DNA from: Paramagnetospirillum kuznetsovii
Lineage (GTDB): Bacteria; Pseudomonadota; Alphaproteobacteria; Rhodospirillales; Magnetospirillaceae
Assembly: GCF_003284725.1 (NCBI RefSeq)
Contig: NZ_PGTO01000001.1
Location: 124,001 to 188,000 of the forward strand
DNA: 64,000 nucleotides
Direction: 5' to 3'
Within the stretch, counting starts at the first letter, position 1. Each line of letters opens with the position of its first letter. The position numbers and the translations under genes were made by a program. Below the pieces are notes generated by a model. The model was not told the origin of the DNA, did no database searches, and worked only from the letters and a program-made list of their open reading frames with translations. Below are positions 18,401 to 28,748 of this stretch, in pieces.

Positions 18401-20221
<1,821 letters not shown>

Positions 20222-20225
20222 GGGA

Positions 20226-21227
20226 TTAGACAGTCTCGGGAAGTTTGGCGCGGGCCAGATCCTTGAGCGGGTGCTCGGGGCGGGCGCCGAAATGGGAGAT
20301 GATTTCGCCGGCGGCGATGCCGCCCAGCATGGCGCAGACGGGCAGATCCTGGCCCGTCGTGAAGCCGTAGAGGAAGCCGGCGGCGTAAAGATCGCCGGCG
20401 CCGGTGGTGTCGATCACTTGGTCAATGGGGTCGGCGGCCACCACATGGGTGTCCTCGCCCGCCACCACCACGGAGCCCAGGGCGCCGCGAGTGATGGCGG
20501 CAACCGTGCAATGGCCGCGCACGGCGCGGATGGCGTCGTCGAAAATCTCGGTCTGATACAGCGAGCACAGCTCGGCTTCGTTGGCGAACAGGATGTCCAC
20601 ATGGCCGGAGACCAGTTCCAGGAAGGCGGCGCGGTGACGATCGACACAGAACGGATCGGACAGCGACAGCGACACCAGCTTGCCCGCCGCGTGGGCGCAG
20701 GCGGCCGCTTCCAGGAAGGCCTGCTTGGCGCCGGGCGGATCGTAGAGATAGCCTTCCAGATAGGTGACGGCGGCGGCGGCGATCACCGCCTTGTCCACGT
20801 CCTCGGGACCGAAATCCACGCAGGCGCCCAGATAGGTCAGCATGGTGCGCTGGGCGTCGGGAGTAACCAGCACGAAACAGCGCGCCGTGGACGGGCCGGA
20901 TGCGGCCGGCTTGGTCTCGAAACCGACGCCGGCATTGCGGATGTCGTGACGGAATACCTGGCCCAGTTGGTCGTCGCGCACCTTGCCCATATAGGCGGCG
21001 CGGCCGCCCAGGGCGGCGATGCCGACGACGGTATTGGCGGCGGAACCACCGGAACACTCGATGCCGGGGGGAAGCTGGGCATAAATGGCCTCGGCCTGCC
21101 CGGCGTCGATCAAGGTCATGACGCCCTTGGTCAGCCCCAGCTTGTGCAGCAACAGATCGTCGGCATGGACAAGCACATCGACGATCGCGTTGCCGATTCC
21201 GGCGACGTGGATGGATTGGTCAGCCAT
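20226..21227 (-). CDS. PfkB family carbohydrate/adenosine kinase
   Basis: 333 residues with the ribokinase fold. N-terminal GIGNAIVDVLVHADD, substrate-site CSGGSAANTVVGIAALGG near 58-75, and the ATP-binding, anion-hole motif DTTGAGDLYAAGFLYG near 275-290 carrying the catalytic Asp. Alphaproteobacterial proteins of this length and pattern are annotated adenosine kinase, which phosphorylates adenosine to AMP in purine salvage; a different sugar or nucleoside substrate cannot be excluded. First gene of a two-gene unit with typA, behind the promoter at 21319-21346. Confidence 0.87.
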   Translation of the reverse strand: MADQSIHVAGIGNAIVDVLVHADDLLLHKLGLTKGVMTLIDAGQAEAIYAQLPPGIECSGGSAANTVVGIAALGGRAAYMGKVRDDQLGQVFRHDIRNAGVGFETKPAASGPSTARCFVLVTPDAQRTMLTYLGACVDFGPEDVDKAVIAAAAVTYLEGYLYDPPGAKQAFLEAAACAHAAGKLVSLSLSDPFCVDRHRAAFLELVSGHVDILFANEAELCSLYQTEIFDDAIRAVRGHCTVAAITRGALGSVVVAGEDTHVVAADPIDQVIDTTGAGDLYAAGFLYGFTTGQDLPVCAMLGGIAAGEIISHFGARPEHPLKDLARAKLPETV

Positions 21228-21318
21228 GGTCGGTGCAGCCTTTCGCGGGTCCGGCCCGGAACCATATCGGGCCGCCTCCGGGGCGCTTCAAGCGGCCCAG
21301 GGAGTAATTTTGCGGCGC

Positions 21319-21346
21319 AGTATACTGTCCGGCCCGCCATAAACAA
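21319..21346 (-). promoter_or_regulatory. Probable sigma-70 promoter of the kinase-typA unit
   Basis: On the minus strand TTGTTT (21341-21346), a 16-bp spacer and TATACT (21319-21324), about 92 bp before the kinase start codon. No other structure is evident in the divergent gap 21228-21444. Confidence 0.55.
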
Positions 21347-21444
21347 CAAAAACTCCTGCATTGGACTTGGCCGAAAACGCTGGGGGGCTTGGCCGAAAGC
21401 GCGGGGCGTGCTTGAATCACTGGGATTCCATGGAGTTGCACCGG

Positions 21445-22113
21445 ATGTTTTCCGCCCTGGTCAAAGCCTTCGCCCAATTGAGCGATCCCCGTCTGCGCCG
21501 AATCCTCAAGATCGGGGTGGCGGTGGCCCTGGCCTGCTGGGTCGGATTGGCCATGGCGGCGTCTTGGGCTCTGTCCCATGTGCGGCTGTTCGAGAACAGT
21601 TGGGCCGATACCGGCGCCGGGGTTGTGCTGGGCCTGTCGGCCCTGGTGGTGCCGCTGCTGTTCTTCTCGGCGCTGGCCACCTTCGTCATGAGCTTCTGGC
21701 TGGACGAGGTCTGCGACGTGGTGGAGGCGCGCCACTATCCCGGCCTCGGCCCCGCCCGCGATCTGTCTTGGACCGAGGTGCTGATCGCGTCGACCCGCTT
21801 CCTGCTGGTGATGGTGGCGGTAACCCTGGCGGCGGCGCCGCTTTACGTGGCGCTGCTGTTCTTCGGCCTTGGCGTCATCCTCAATTATGCGGTCAACGGC
21901 TATCTGCTGGGCCGCGAATATTTCGAACTGGTGGCCAGCCGCCGGATGGAGGCCGATCAGGCCCGGCTGCTGTTCCAGCACAATCTGGGCAAGGTCTGGC
22001 TGTGCGGCGCGGTGATCAACCTGCTGTTCCAGATCCCCCTGCTGAACCTGACGGCGCCGGTGACGGCCGCCGCCTTCATGGTGCATGTGGTGCAGGGATT
22101 GCGGCGGCGGTGA
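21445..22113 (+). CDS. EI24/CysZ-like integral membrane protein
   Basis: About 222 residues. Four hydrophobic spans at about 20-45, 60-88, 120-152 and 188-210 flank the family region LGREYFELVASRRM. The EI24 domain is shared with the sulfate transporter CysZ; alphaproteobacterial members lie away from cys genes and have no proven substrate. The start chosen is ATG 21445 (MFSALVKAFAQL); ATG 21430 is in frame and possible, and the track is open to 21361 without membrane or family features. It is divergent from the kinase-typA unit. Confidence 0.75.
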   Translation: MFSALVKAFAQLSDPRLRRILKIGVAVALACWVGLAMAASWALSHVRLFENSWADTGAGVVLGLSALVVPLLFFSALATFVMSFWLDEVCDVVEARHYPGLGPARDLSWTEVLIASTRFLLVMVAVTLAAAPLYVALLFFGLGVILNYAVNGYLLGREYFELVASRRMEADQARLLFQHNLGKVWLCGAVINLLFQIPLLNLTAPVTAAAFMVHVVQGLRRR

Positions 22114-22143
22114 CAGCGGGCGGAAAGGTGATACATCAAGATT

Positions 22144-22224
22144 AGCCACAGTTGCACACAGATCCCCGCTATGCGGGACACAGATAAGAATTTCATCTGT
22201 GCCTATCTGCGTTCATCTGTGGCT
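22144..22224 (+). repeat. CACAGAT-type palindromic element, copy B
   Basis: Arms agccacagttgcacacagat (22144-22163) and atctgcgttcatctgtggct (22205-22224) pair at 17 of 20 positions. Inside are a cccgc-tat-gcggg hairpin and acacagataagaatttcatc, identical over this stretch to copy C at 63310. Confidence 0.9.
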
Positions 22225-22288
22225 GAATTTTAAGCATTCATGGTTTTGCTCCGTCCCATCCGTGTTCCCTGACGAGGCCTGAAACGTT

Positions 22289-22711
22289 ATGATGCAAACC
22301 ATGACCAAGCTCCGCCCCCTGCTCCTGCTTCCCCTGATGGCCCTGGCCGCCTGCAACGGCGCGGCGCAGACCGGCGGCGGCCCGGCGGTGGAATCACCGT
22401 CCCAGCGCACCGAGACCGCCGCCCTGCCGCGTGTACAAAGCGGGCCGTTGACGCCAGAGGGGCTGAAGGGGCTGAGTGCGGCGCAGGTGGAGGATGCCCT
22501 GGGCACCCCCGGCTTCCGCCGCCGCGATCCACCGGCCGAGATTTGGCAGTACCGGGTCAAGTCCTGCACCTTGGACCTGTTCCTCTATGTCGAGACCGCC
22601 GGGCGCATGGTGGCCCATTACGCCGTGCGCAGCCCTGTCGGCAGTCCGGTCTCGGACCGGGCCTGCCTGGATGAGGTGCTGAATGCCAAGACCGAACGGC
22701 CGGTGAGTTAG
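22289..22711 (+). CDS. Small predicted lipoprotein
   Basis: 140 residues. Signal sequence with lipobox (LLLLPLMALAAC, cysteine at about 22), a low-complexity linker, then a compact domain (about 52-135) reading PEGLKGLSAAQVEDALGTPGFRRRDPPAEIWQYR and CTLDLFLYV. The pattern of L-x-x-L...ALGxPxxxRxDxPAxxWQY resembles the BamE/SmpA-like fold seen in many alphaproteobacterial lipoproteins. Role unknown; probably envelope-associated. The start could also be the third Met (22301). It is convergent with the receptor gene downstream; a weak AT hairpin (gtttttcga/tcgaaaaac, 22732-22758) lies between them. Confidence 0.72.
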   Translation: MMQTMTKLRPLLLLPLMALAACNGAAQTGGGPAVESPSQRTETAALPRVQSGPLTPEGLKGLSAAQVEDALGTPGFRRRDPPAEIWQYRVKSCTLDLFLYVETAGRMVAHYAVRSPVGSPVSDRACLDEVLNAKTERPVS

Positions 22712-22763
22712 AGCGCCGCTCGGGCTTGAGCGTTTTTCGACCTTCCGATTCGAAAAACTCTGG

Positions 22764-24173
22764 CTAGCCCACCTTGCTGATATAGTCCTCGACCTGCTTG
22801 GACAGCGCGTCCACCACCGCGCTCAGTTTTCGGGCGCTCCAGATCACCCGGACGGTGCCGCCGCAGGCCTCGGCCGAGGATTTGGACAGATGGGCGACAT
22901 TTTCCGACACTTCGCCCGCCTTGGTGGCCACATCGTCGATATGGCTGGAGATTTCGCGGGTCACCGCTTCCTGCTCCTGGACCGCCCCGGCGATGGCGGC
23001 GGAAATGCTGTCGATGCGGCGGATGGTTTCCACCACCCCTTTGATGCCGTTCGCCGCCGATCGCGCCGCGTCCTGCACCGCCGCGACCTGGCGGGTGATA
23101 TCGTCGGTGGCGCGCGCGGTCTGGTTGGCGAGGTTTTTCACCTCGCCCGCCACCACGGCGAAACCCTTGCCCGCCTCACCGGCCCGCGCCGCCTCGATGG
23201 TGGCGTTCAGCGCCAAGAGATTGGTCTGTGACGCGATATCGCTGATCAACTGGACCACCTCGCCGATCTGACTGACCAAATCGGCCAGACCGTTCATGCG
23301 TTCCACCGTCTCGCCGATATCGCCCACCGCCGATTGCGCCACCTGGGCCGACATGCCGACCTGCTGGGCGATTTCATTGATAGCGCTGGCCAGTTGGCGG
23401 CTGGCGTCGGACACCGCGCCCGCCCGCTCGGTGGTGATCTCGGCCGCCTCGCCCACGTCCAGCGAACGGCCGCCGGCATTTTCCGACCGGTTGGCCATGG
23501 TGCTGGCGGTCAGACCGATGCTCTTGGTCGCCACCGCCACGTCGGACACCAAGGAATGGACCGACTGCTCGAAGCGCCGGGTTTCCTGATCGCGGGCGTC
23601 CATGTCGGCCAGCACCTTGTTGATGCCCTCGGCATAGCCGAGATAGTCGCCGCGCAGGCCCTGCAGCGGAATATGGCGGAAATACTGCTTTTGGCCCGCC
23701 ATCTTCATGGCGGCACCGGCATCCTTGGCGAATTCCTCGGTCAGATCGAGAACACGGTTGAAGCCGATCATCATGCGGCCCAGCTCATCCTTGCGGCCGA
23801 TCAGCAGAACGCGGGCGTTGAAATCGCCTTGGGCGGCCTGGGAGGCCACCTTTTCGCCGCGCTCGATGAGATCGATGATCTCCAACCGCTTGCGATGGGA
23901 GCCGATGGTCAAGACGAACAGGGCGCCGCCCGACAGGACCGCCAGGGCCACCATGATCCAGCCGAAGCTGCGATGGCTTTGCGTCGCGCCCTCCAGCGCC
24001 TGGCGCCAGGAATCGCCGCCCTTGGCCGATTCCGCCAGGGCGTCGGCGATGGCGCCGTCCATGACCAGGCCATAGAAGATGGAGGCATAGGCCACCGCGC
24101 CGGTGACCAGCAGGGCGACCATGGTCATGGTGGTGGCGCTGCCGATGGAGCGGCGGAGCGAGGATGAGGACAT
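22764..24173 (-). CDS. Methyl-accepting chemotaxis protein (partner of the PAS protein)
   Basis: 469 residues. Two transmembrane helices (about 17-37 and 70-93) enclose a very short periplasmic loop of about 30 residues, so it cannot hold a usual ligand domain. A HAMP-like segment and a signalling domain follow, with the intact tip [39 protein letters not shown]. The PAS gene ends 11 bp upstream on the same strand. Short-loop receptors with a separately encoded Aer-type PAS protein form a split energy or oxygen sensor; this is inferred from gene order and domain content. The N-terminal Ser-rich start at 24173 is the first plausible ATG. Confidence 0.92.
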   Translation of the reverse strand: MSSSSLRRSIGSATTMTMVALLVTGAVAYASIFYGLVMDGAIADALAESAKGGDSWRQALEGATQSHRSFGWIMVALAVLSGGALFVLTIGSHRKRLEIIDLIERGEKVASQAAQGDFNARVLLIGRKDELGRMMIGFNRVLDLTEEFAKDAGAAMKMAGQKQYFRHIPLQGLRGDYLGYAEGINKVLADMDARDQETRRFEQSVHSLVSDVAVATKSIGLTASTMANRSENAGGRSLDVGEAAEITTERAGAVSDASRQLASAINEIAQQVGMSAQVAQSAVGDIGETVERMNGLADLVSQIGEVVQLISDIASQTNLLALNATIEAARAGEAGKGFAVVAGEVKNLANQTARATDDITRQVAAVQDAARSAANGIKGVVETIRRIDSISAAIAGAVQEQEAVTREISSHIDDVATKAGEVSENVAHLSKSSAEACGGTVRVIWSARKLSAVVDALSKQVEDYISKVG

Positions 24174-24184
24174 GGAGAGCGCTC

Positions 24185-24715
24185 CTACCGACTAAGCGTC
24201 ATGATGAGGCGGTCATAGCTGTCGAAGCCCAGATCGCCGATGGTCTTGACCAGCGCGGCGAAGGATTGCTCGACCCCCAGCTTGCGGTCACCCGCCTTTT
24301 CCTCGATACCCAGCAAGGTCTGATACAGCGGGGCGATGGTGGCTATGGCCTCGTCCTTGGGCACCCGGCGGTTGGAATGATAGCCGACAATCTTGCCGGT
24401 GTGGTCGGTGCAGGGGGTGACATGGGCAAAGACCCAATAATGATCGCCGTTCCGGGCGCGATTGATCACATAGGCGAAGACCTCGTGGCCATCGGCGATC
24501 CTGTCCCACAGGAATTTGAAGACGCAGCGCGGCATGGCGGGATGACGCAAGATAGAATGTGGCGCGCCCAACAACTCTTTTTCCGTGTATCCGCTGATAT
24601 CGATGAAGACCTCGTTGGCATAGGTGATCTTGCCGGTGAGATCCGTCTTGGAGACGATGACGTCATCCCACTGAAAAGTCCTAGCCACATTGGTCAGTGA
24701 TCGGTCGATCGCCAT
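24185..24715 (-). CDS. Aer-type PAS sensor protein
   Basis: 176-residue soluble protein with one PAS domain (about 18-125): [44 protein letters not shown], then [18 protein letters not shown]. This matches the Aer/energy-taxis PAS group, whose members bind FAD, and is clearly similar to the N-terminal PAS of the receptor at 40617-43577. The last 45 residues are helical and could contact the receptor HAMP. Upstream gene of a pair with the chemoreceptor at 22764-24173. Start ATG 24713-24715. Confidence 0.87.
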   Translation of the reverse strand: MAIDRSLTNVARTFQWDDVIVSKTDLTGKITYANEVFIDISGYTEKELLGAPHSILRHPAMPRCVFKFLWDRIADGHEVFAYVINRARNGDHYWVFAHVTPCTDHTGKIVGYHSNRRVPKDEAIATIAPLYQTLLGIEEKAGDRKLGVEQSFAALVKTIGDLGFDSYDRLIMTLSR

Positions 24716-24796
24716 GCCCCATCGCCTTCCCTATTTCCCGCCGTCCCCACGGGGCTTCGCGTATACAGTCAATACGCAAATCTGCATACTAAAGTT

Positions 24797-24811
24797 GTAA
24801 CATTCTGTTAC
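24797..24811. promoter_or_regulatory. Perfect palindrome GTAACA-TTC-TGTTAC in a divergent promoter region
   Basis: A 15-bp perfect palindrome sits 82 bp before the PAS gene and about 170 bp before hsp20. A second inverted pair, gcgtat (24759-24764) with atacgc (24772-24777), is close by. Together they look like operator sites for a dimeric regulator; which of the two divergent units it controls cannot be told from sequence. Confidence 0.45.
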
Positions 24812-24874
24812 TCTTGTCAAATGGATCTGAACTTTACCCGCACCTGCCCGATCGCCTCGGGTCCACGCATGGCG

Positions 24875-24904
24875 CTTGACGAAACCTTAATCAGACCCAA
24901 GATA
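24875..24904 (+). promoter_or_regulatory. Possible heat-shock (RpoH-type) promoter of hsp20
   Basis: CTTGAC (24875-24880) followed after 15 bp by CCCAAGAT resembles the alphaproteobacterial RpoH pattern CTTGAA...CCNNAT. The same bases also give a weak sigma-70 reading. It lies about 75 bp before the hsp20 start codon. Confidence 0.4.
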
Positions 24905-24977
24905 GTATATGTGAAAGGTGCCGATGGTCGGGCCTTTCGTCACCGGACTCGCTCACGCACGAGGAGGACGACGCCCG

Positions 24978-25493
24978 ATGTCCCGTATGTCCGCATTCAA
25001 CAGCCCCTTGCTTCTCGGCTTCGATCACTTCGAACGGGTGCTTGACCGCATCTCGAAGACCTCGGCCGAGGGCTATCCGCCCTACAACATCGAACAGACT
25101 TCGGAAAACGCCCTGCGCATCACCTTGGCGGTGGCGGGTTTTTCCATGGACGACCTGTCGGTGGCCCTGGAAGACAACCAATTGGTCATCCGTGGGCGCC
25201 AGAACGAGGAGGAAGACGGTCGGATCTTCATCCATCGCGGCATCGCGGCACGCCAATTCCAGCGCGCCTTCGTGCTGGCCGAAGGCATCGAGGTCAGGGG
25301 CGCCGCCCTGGACAACGGATTGCTGCACGTCGACCTCAAACGCGAAGTCCCCGAGCCGCGCATCCGCACCATTCCCATCGAAGGCGCCGGGGCAGCCCGC
25401 GCGACCGCCAAGACCATCACCGTCGCTGCCGAAGGCGAGGGCGAGGATACTCATAAATCCCGGGCCAGAACCGGCCAGAAGAGGGAGGTCTGA
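24978..25493 (+). CDS. Small heat shock protein, Hsp20/IbpA family
   Basis: 171-residue cytoplasmic holdase chaperone. The alpha-crystallin domain spans about 35-130: YPPYNIEQTSENALRITLAVAGFSMDDLSVALEDNQLVIRGRQNEEEDGRIFIHRGIAARQFQRAFVLAEGIEV. It includes the class A proteobacterial signature (GIAARQFQRAFVL) and a C-terminal EPRIRTIPIE carrying the I-x-I/V-type tail. Start ATG 24978 (MSRMSAFNSP) follows GAGGAGG; the frame is open 20 codons earlier but lacks family similarity. One base separates it from the DUF1150 gene, so they form an operon. Confidence 0.93.
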   Translation: MSRMSAFNSPLLLGFDHFERVLDRISKTSAEGYPPYNIEQTSENALRITLAVAGFSMDDLSVALEDNQLVIRGRQNEEEDGRIFIHRGIAARQFQRAFVLAEGIEVRGAALDNGLLHVDLKREVPEPRIRTIPIEGAGAARATAKTITVAAEGEGEDTHKSRARTGQKREV

Positions 25494-25494
25494 C

Positions 25495-25731
25495 ATGAAA
25501 ACCGCAGACAACAAACAGCATGACGGCATGGCCGCCGAAATCATGACCACCGCCGATCTGGCCAGTTGGGGCCTGCCCATCGTCGCCTATGTGCGCCATC
25601 AGGGCGAGCAGGGGGCCGGTAGCTGGACCATTCACGCCGCCGACGGCACCACCATCGGCGCCGCGCCGGACCGCGCCACCGCCTTCGCGGCGGTGCGCCA
25701 GCACGAGCTGGAACCGCTGAGCGTGCATTGA
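25495..25731 (+). CDS. DUF1150 family protein
   Basis: 78 residues starting MKTADNKQHDGMAAEIMTTADL at ATG 25495, with GAGGGAGG upstream. The sequence DLASWGLPIVAYVRHQGEQGAGSWTIHAADGTTIGAAPDRATAFAAVRQHELEPLSVH is characteristic of DUF1150, a small alphaproteobacterial family almost always placed directly after hsp20, as here. Function unknown; co-expression with the chaperone is implied by the 1-bp gap. Confidence 0.88.
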   Translation: MKTADNKQHDGMAAEIMTTADLASWGLPIVAYVRHQGEQGAGSWTIHAADGTTIGAAPDRATAFAAVRQHELEPLSVH

Positions 25732-25738
25732 AAGGGAG

Positions 25739-25805
25739 AGGGTGCGGGCGGGACGCCCGCGCTCCGAACACCGTCTTGGGAGCGCGGGCGTCCCGCCCGC
25801 ACCCT
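25739..25805. repeat. 27-bp perfect inverted repeat between convergent genes
   Basis: Arms 25739-25765 and 25779-25805 (agggtgcgggcgggacgccc... and its exact complement) pair perfectly around a 13-base loop. It sits exactly between the DUF1150 stop and the ptsN stop and may act as a bidirectional terminator. A related, less perfect copy lies at 58859-58922. Confidence 0.9.
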
Positions 25806-25807
25806 TG

Positions 25808-26272
25808 CTACGCCGCCCGGCTTGCCGGTGATTCGGTCAGCAGGGCATACAACGCGTCGGCGTTGTCGGTGCCGCGCAGCTTTTCGCACACGCTTTTATC
25901 GCGCAACAGCCGCGAGACGCGGGCCAAGGCCTTCAAGTGATCGGCGCCCGCCGATTCCGGGGCCAGCAGCAGGAAGATGAGATCGACCGGCTGCTCGTCG
26001 ATGGATTCGAAATGGATCGGCTTTTCCAGCCGGGCGAACAAGCCGTAAAGCCGGTCCAGGCTGGGCAGCTTGCCGTGGGGAATGGCGATGCCGTTGCCCA
26101 CGCCGGTGGTCCCTAAGCGTTCACGCTCCAGCAGCACGTCGAAGATGGCCCGCTCGTGTAGGCCGGTGATCTCGGCGGCGCGCCGCGCCAGATCCTGCAG
26201 CGCCTGCTTTTTCGAGGTGGCGCGCAGATTGGGTATGACGGCGGCGGGGCTGATCAGGTCGGTGATTTCCAT
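25808..26272 (-). CDS. ptsN: Nitrogen PTS EIIA protein
   Basis: 154-residue PTS_EIIA type-2 domain protein, phosphorylated by NPr/EI-Ntr; it regulates rather than transports. The phosphorylated His is in TGVGNGIAIPHGKLP, near residue 65, and the typical LLLAPESAGADHLKALARVSRLLRD follows. Start ATG 26270-26272. Last gene of the kdsD-lptC-lptA-lptB-rpoN-ptsN order. The hibernation factor hpf that usually separates rpoN and ptsN is missing; the 134-bp gap holds only a ctcccgac/gtcgggag hairpin (26347-26390). Confidence 0.95.
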   Translation of the reverse strand: MEITDLISPAAVIPNLRATSKKQALQDLARRAAEITGLHERAIFDVLLERERLGTTGVGNGIAIPHGKLPSLDRLYGLFARLEKPIHFESIDEQPVDLIFLLLAPESAGADHLKALARVSRLLRDKSVCEKLRGTDNADALYALLTESPASRAA

Positions 26273-26406
26273 GAATCCACCCTATTGTGCGGATATGCGT
26301 GATCCGCGAATTCTCTGCCCGGGCCGGAGTGGCCTCCCCTCTCCTGCTCCCGACAGAAGGGCCGGAAAATAGTTCCGCCCCGGTCGGGAGTCAAGCTTGA
26401 CGGGAG

Positions 26407-27918
26407 TCACATCCCCATCGACTTCTCGCGGCGGCGTTGAACCGACGACGCGATGTTCATGGCCTCCCGGTATTTTGCCACCGTTCGCCGTGCGATGTCG
26501 ATGCCGTCGGCCTTGAGCGCCACCACAATTTGATCATCGGACAGCACCGCGCGTCCCTCCGCGTCGATCAGGGCCTTGATGCGGTGGCGCACCGCCTCGG
26601 CGGAATGGGCGTCGCCGCCATCGGCGGAATTGATGGATTGGGTGAAGAAGTATTTCAGCTCGTAGATGCCGCGCGGCGTGGCGATATATTTGTTGGAGGT
26701 CACCCGGCTGACCGTGCTTTCGTGCATGGAGATGGCCGTCGCGATATCGCGCAGCACCAGCGGCCGCAGATGCTGGACTCCGTGGCGGAAGAAGGCGTCT
26801 TGCTGGCGCACCAGTTCGGTGGCCACCTTCAAGATGGTGGTGGCGCGCTGGTGCAGCGATTTGACCAGCCAATTGGCCGACTGGAAGCGCTCGCTGATAT
26901 AGGTCTTGTCGTCGCGCGATCGCGCCGCGCCCGCGATCTTGGAATAATAGCGGGTGTTGACCAGCACGCGGGGCAGGGTGTCGGAGTTCAGTTCCACCAG
27001 CCAGCCGCCGTCCTGGGCACGGCGCATCAACACCTCGGGGGTGATGGGCTGGGCGACCACATGGTCGAAGCGCAGCGCGGGCTTGGGGTCCAGCGCCTTG
27101 ATCTCTCCGATCATTTCGGCCAGATCCTCGTGATCGACGCCGCAGACCCGCGTCAGACCCGGCAGATCACGCCGCGCCAGCATTTCCAGATTGTCCAGCA
27201 TGGCCTGCATGGCGGGATCGAGGCGATTGCGCTCGGCCAGTTGCAGCGCAAGGCATTCCTTGAGCGAGCGGGCGAACACGCCGACCGGGTCGAAGCCCTG
27301 GACTCGGGCCAGCACTTGTTCCACCCGTGAGGCCGCGCAGCCCAGCCGGGCCGCCAGTTCCGCCAGATCGCCGATCAGATAGCCAGCCTCGTCCAGCATG
27401 GAAATCAGGTGCAGGCCGATGATGCGGTCGCCGGGATCGGGCACATCCATGTTGAGCTGGGCCACCAGGTGGTCGCGCAAGCTGATTTCGCCCGCGATGG
27501 TGGCTTCCAGGCTGGATTCGGAATCGTCGAAGCCGTGGCTGCCGCCGTTGCGCGAGCTCCATTGGCCGAAGGCTTCGCCGTCGGTGCCGTCGGACGGGCT
27601 GTCGTTGTTGAAGGTGTTGTCGTAATCCACGTCGAGGCCTTCACTGGCCGAGGTGGAGGTTATGCCGTCCAGCAGCGGCACATCGGCGGGCATGGAATCC
27701 AGCACCGGCAGATCGGCGGCATCGGCTTTGGGCTCGGCGCGTTCCACCGGCCGGTCGGCGTCTTCGCGCTCCAGCAGGGGGTTGCGTTCCAGTTCCTGGT
27801 CGATGAAGGCGGTCAGTTCCATATTGGACAACTGCAGCAGCTTGATCGCCTGCTGCAGCTGCGGCGTCATCACCAGGGATTGGGTCTGGCGGATATCCAG
27901 CCGGGGACCGAGCGCCAT
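26407..27918 (-). CDS. rpoN: RNA polymerase sigma-54 factor
   Basis: 503-residue alternative sigma factor for -24/-12 promoters, working with AAA+ activators. Region I is Gln/Leu-rich (RQTQSLVMTPQLQQAIKLLQLSNMEL). Region II is acidic (about 50-125). Region III has the core- and DNA-binding parts with the HTH (about 385-405). The RpoN box is present as ARRTVAKYREAM near 480. The glnBA promoter at 1222-1237 is a likely target. It lies 11 bp after lptB, in the conserved LPS-transport order. Confidence 0.96.
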   Translation of the reverse strand: MALGPRLDIRQTQSLVMTPQLQQAIKLLQLSNMELTAFIDQELERNPLLEREDADRPVERAEPKADAADLPVLDSMPADVPLLDGITSTSASEGLDVDYDNTFNNDSPSDGTDGEAFGQWSSRNGGSHGFDDSESSLEATIAGEISLRDHLVAQLNMDVPDPGDRIIGLHLISMLDEAGYLIGDLAELAARLGCAASRVEQVLARVQGFDPVGVFARSLKECLALQLAERNRLDPAMQAMLDNLEMLARRDLPGLTRVCGVDHEDLAEMIGEIKALDPKPALRFDHVVAQPITPEVLMRRAQDGGWLVELNSDTLPRVLVNTRYYSKIAGAARSRDDKTYISERFQSANWLVKSLHQRATTILKVATELVRQQDAFFRHGVQHLRPLVLRDIATAISMHESTVSRVTSNKYIATPRGIYELKYFFTQSINSADGGDAHSAEAVRHRIKALIDAEGRAVLSDDQIVVALKADGIDIARRTVAKYREAMNIASSVQRRREKSMGM

Positions 27919-27929
27919 GGCGATGTCGT

Positions 27930-28748
27930 CTACAGACTGAACCGTTCGCCGAGATAGACCCGCCGCACCCCTTCGTGGGCGACGATCTCGGCCGGGCGAC
28001 CCTCCATCAGGACCGCGCCGTCGTGCAGGATATAGGCGCGGTCGATGATATCGAGGGTTTCGCGCACATTGTGATCGGTGATCAGCACGCCGATGCCGCG
28101 ATCCTTGAGATGCGACACCAGGTCACGGATATCGGAAACCGCGATGGGATCGATACCGGCCAGCGGCTCGTCCAGCAAAATGAAATGGGGCCGCGACGCC
28201 AGGGCGCGGGCGATTTCCACGCGGCGGCGTTCGCCGCCCGACAGCGCCATGGCGGGAGCGCGGCGCAGATGGCTGATGGAGAATTCGGCCAGCAGGCTTT
28301 CCAGATCGTGTTCGCGCCGCTCGCGGTCGGGTTCGACCACTTCGAGGACGGCCAGGATGTTGCCCTCCACCGACAGGCCCCGGAAGATGGAGGCTTCCTG
28401 CGGCAGATAGCCGATGCCGAGACGGGCGCGACGATACATGGGCAGGGCGGTGATGTCCTCGCCGTCCATCAAGATAGCGCCGGTATCGGGCGAGATCAGG
28501 CCGGTGATACAGTAAAAGCAGGTGGTCTTGCCCGCGCCGTTGGGCCCCAGCAGGCCCACCGCCTCGCCGCGCTGGACGGAAATGGAGACGTCGCGCACCA
28601 CGGGGCGCTTCTTGAAGCTCTTGCCGAGCCCCTTCGCCATCAGACCGGCGTTGGCGGTCACCAGACGCGGTCCGGCCTTGCCCTTGTCCGGAGCACCGCC
28701 CGGGTGCCCCTTGTCCAGGGACAGCGGCGCATGGGTTACAGGCTTCAT
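27930..28748 (-). CDS. lptB: LPS export ABC transporter ATP-binding protein
   Basis: 272-residue cytoplasmic ATPase of the LptB2FG complex that extracts LPS from the inner membrane. Walker [10 protein letters not shown] near 71-79, Q-loop in [12 protein letters not shown], signature [15 protein letters not shown] near 168-182 and Walker [14 protein letters not shown] are all present. About 33 residues ([20 protein letters not shown]...) precede the usual N-terminus and may be a natural extension. ATG 28748 overlaps the lptA stop by 4 bp. Confidence 0.95.
   Translation of the reverse strand: MKPVTHAPLSLDKGHPGGAPDKGKAGPRLVTANAGLMAKGLGKSFKKRPVVRDVSISVQRGEAVGLLGPNGAGKTTCFYCITGLISPDTGAILMDGEDITALPMYRRARLGIGYLPQEASIFRGLSVEGNILAVLEVVEPDRERREHDLESLLAEFSISHLRRAPAMALSGGERRRVEIARALASRPHFILLDEPLAGIDPIAVSDIRDLVSHLKDRGIGVLITDHNVRETLDIIDRAYILHDGAVLMEGRPAEIVAHEGVRRVYLGERFSL

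Noticed and set aside
22732-22758. Terminator between the lipoprotein and receptor genes
   Set aside because: Stem gtttttcga/tcgaaaaac is AT-rich with no GC core and no clear T-tract after it in either direction.
26347-26390. Terminator between rpoN and ptsN
   Set aside because: The ctcccgac/gtcgggag stem has a 28-base loop and no following T-run on the minus strand.
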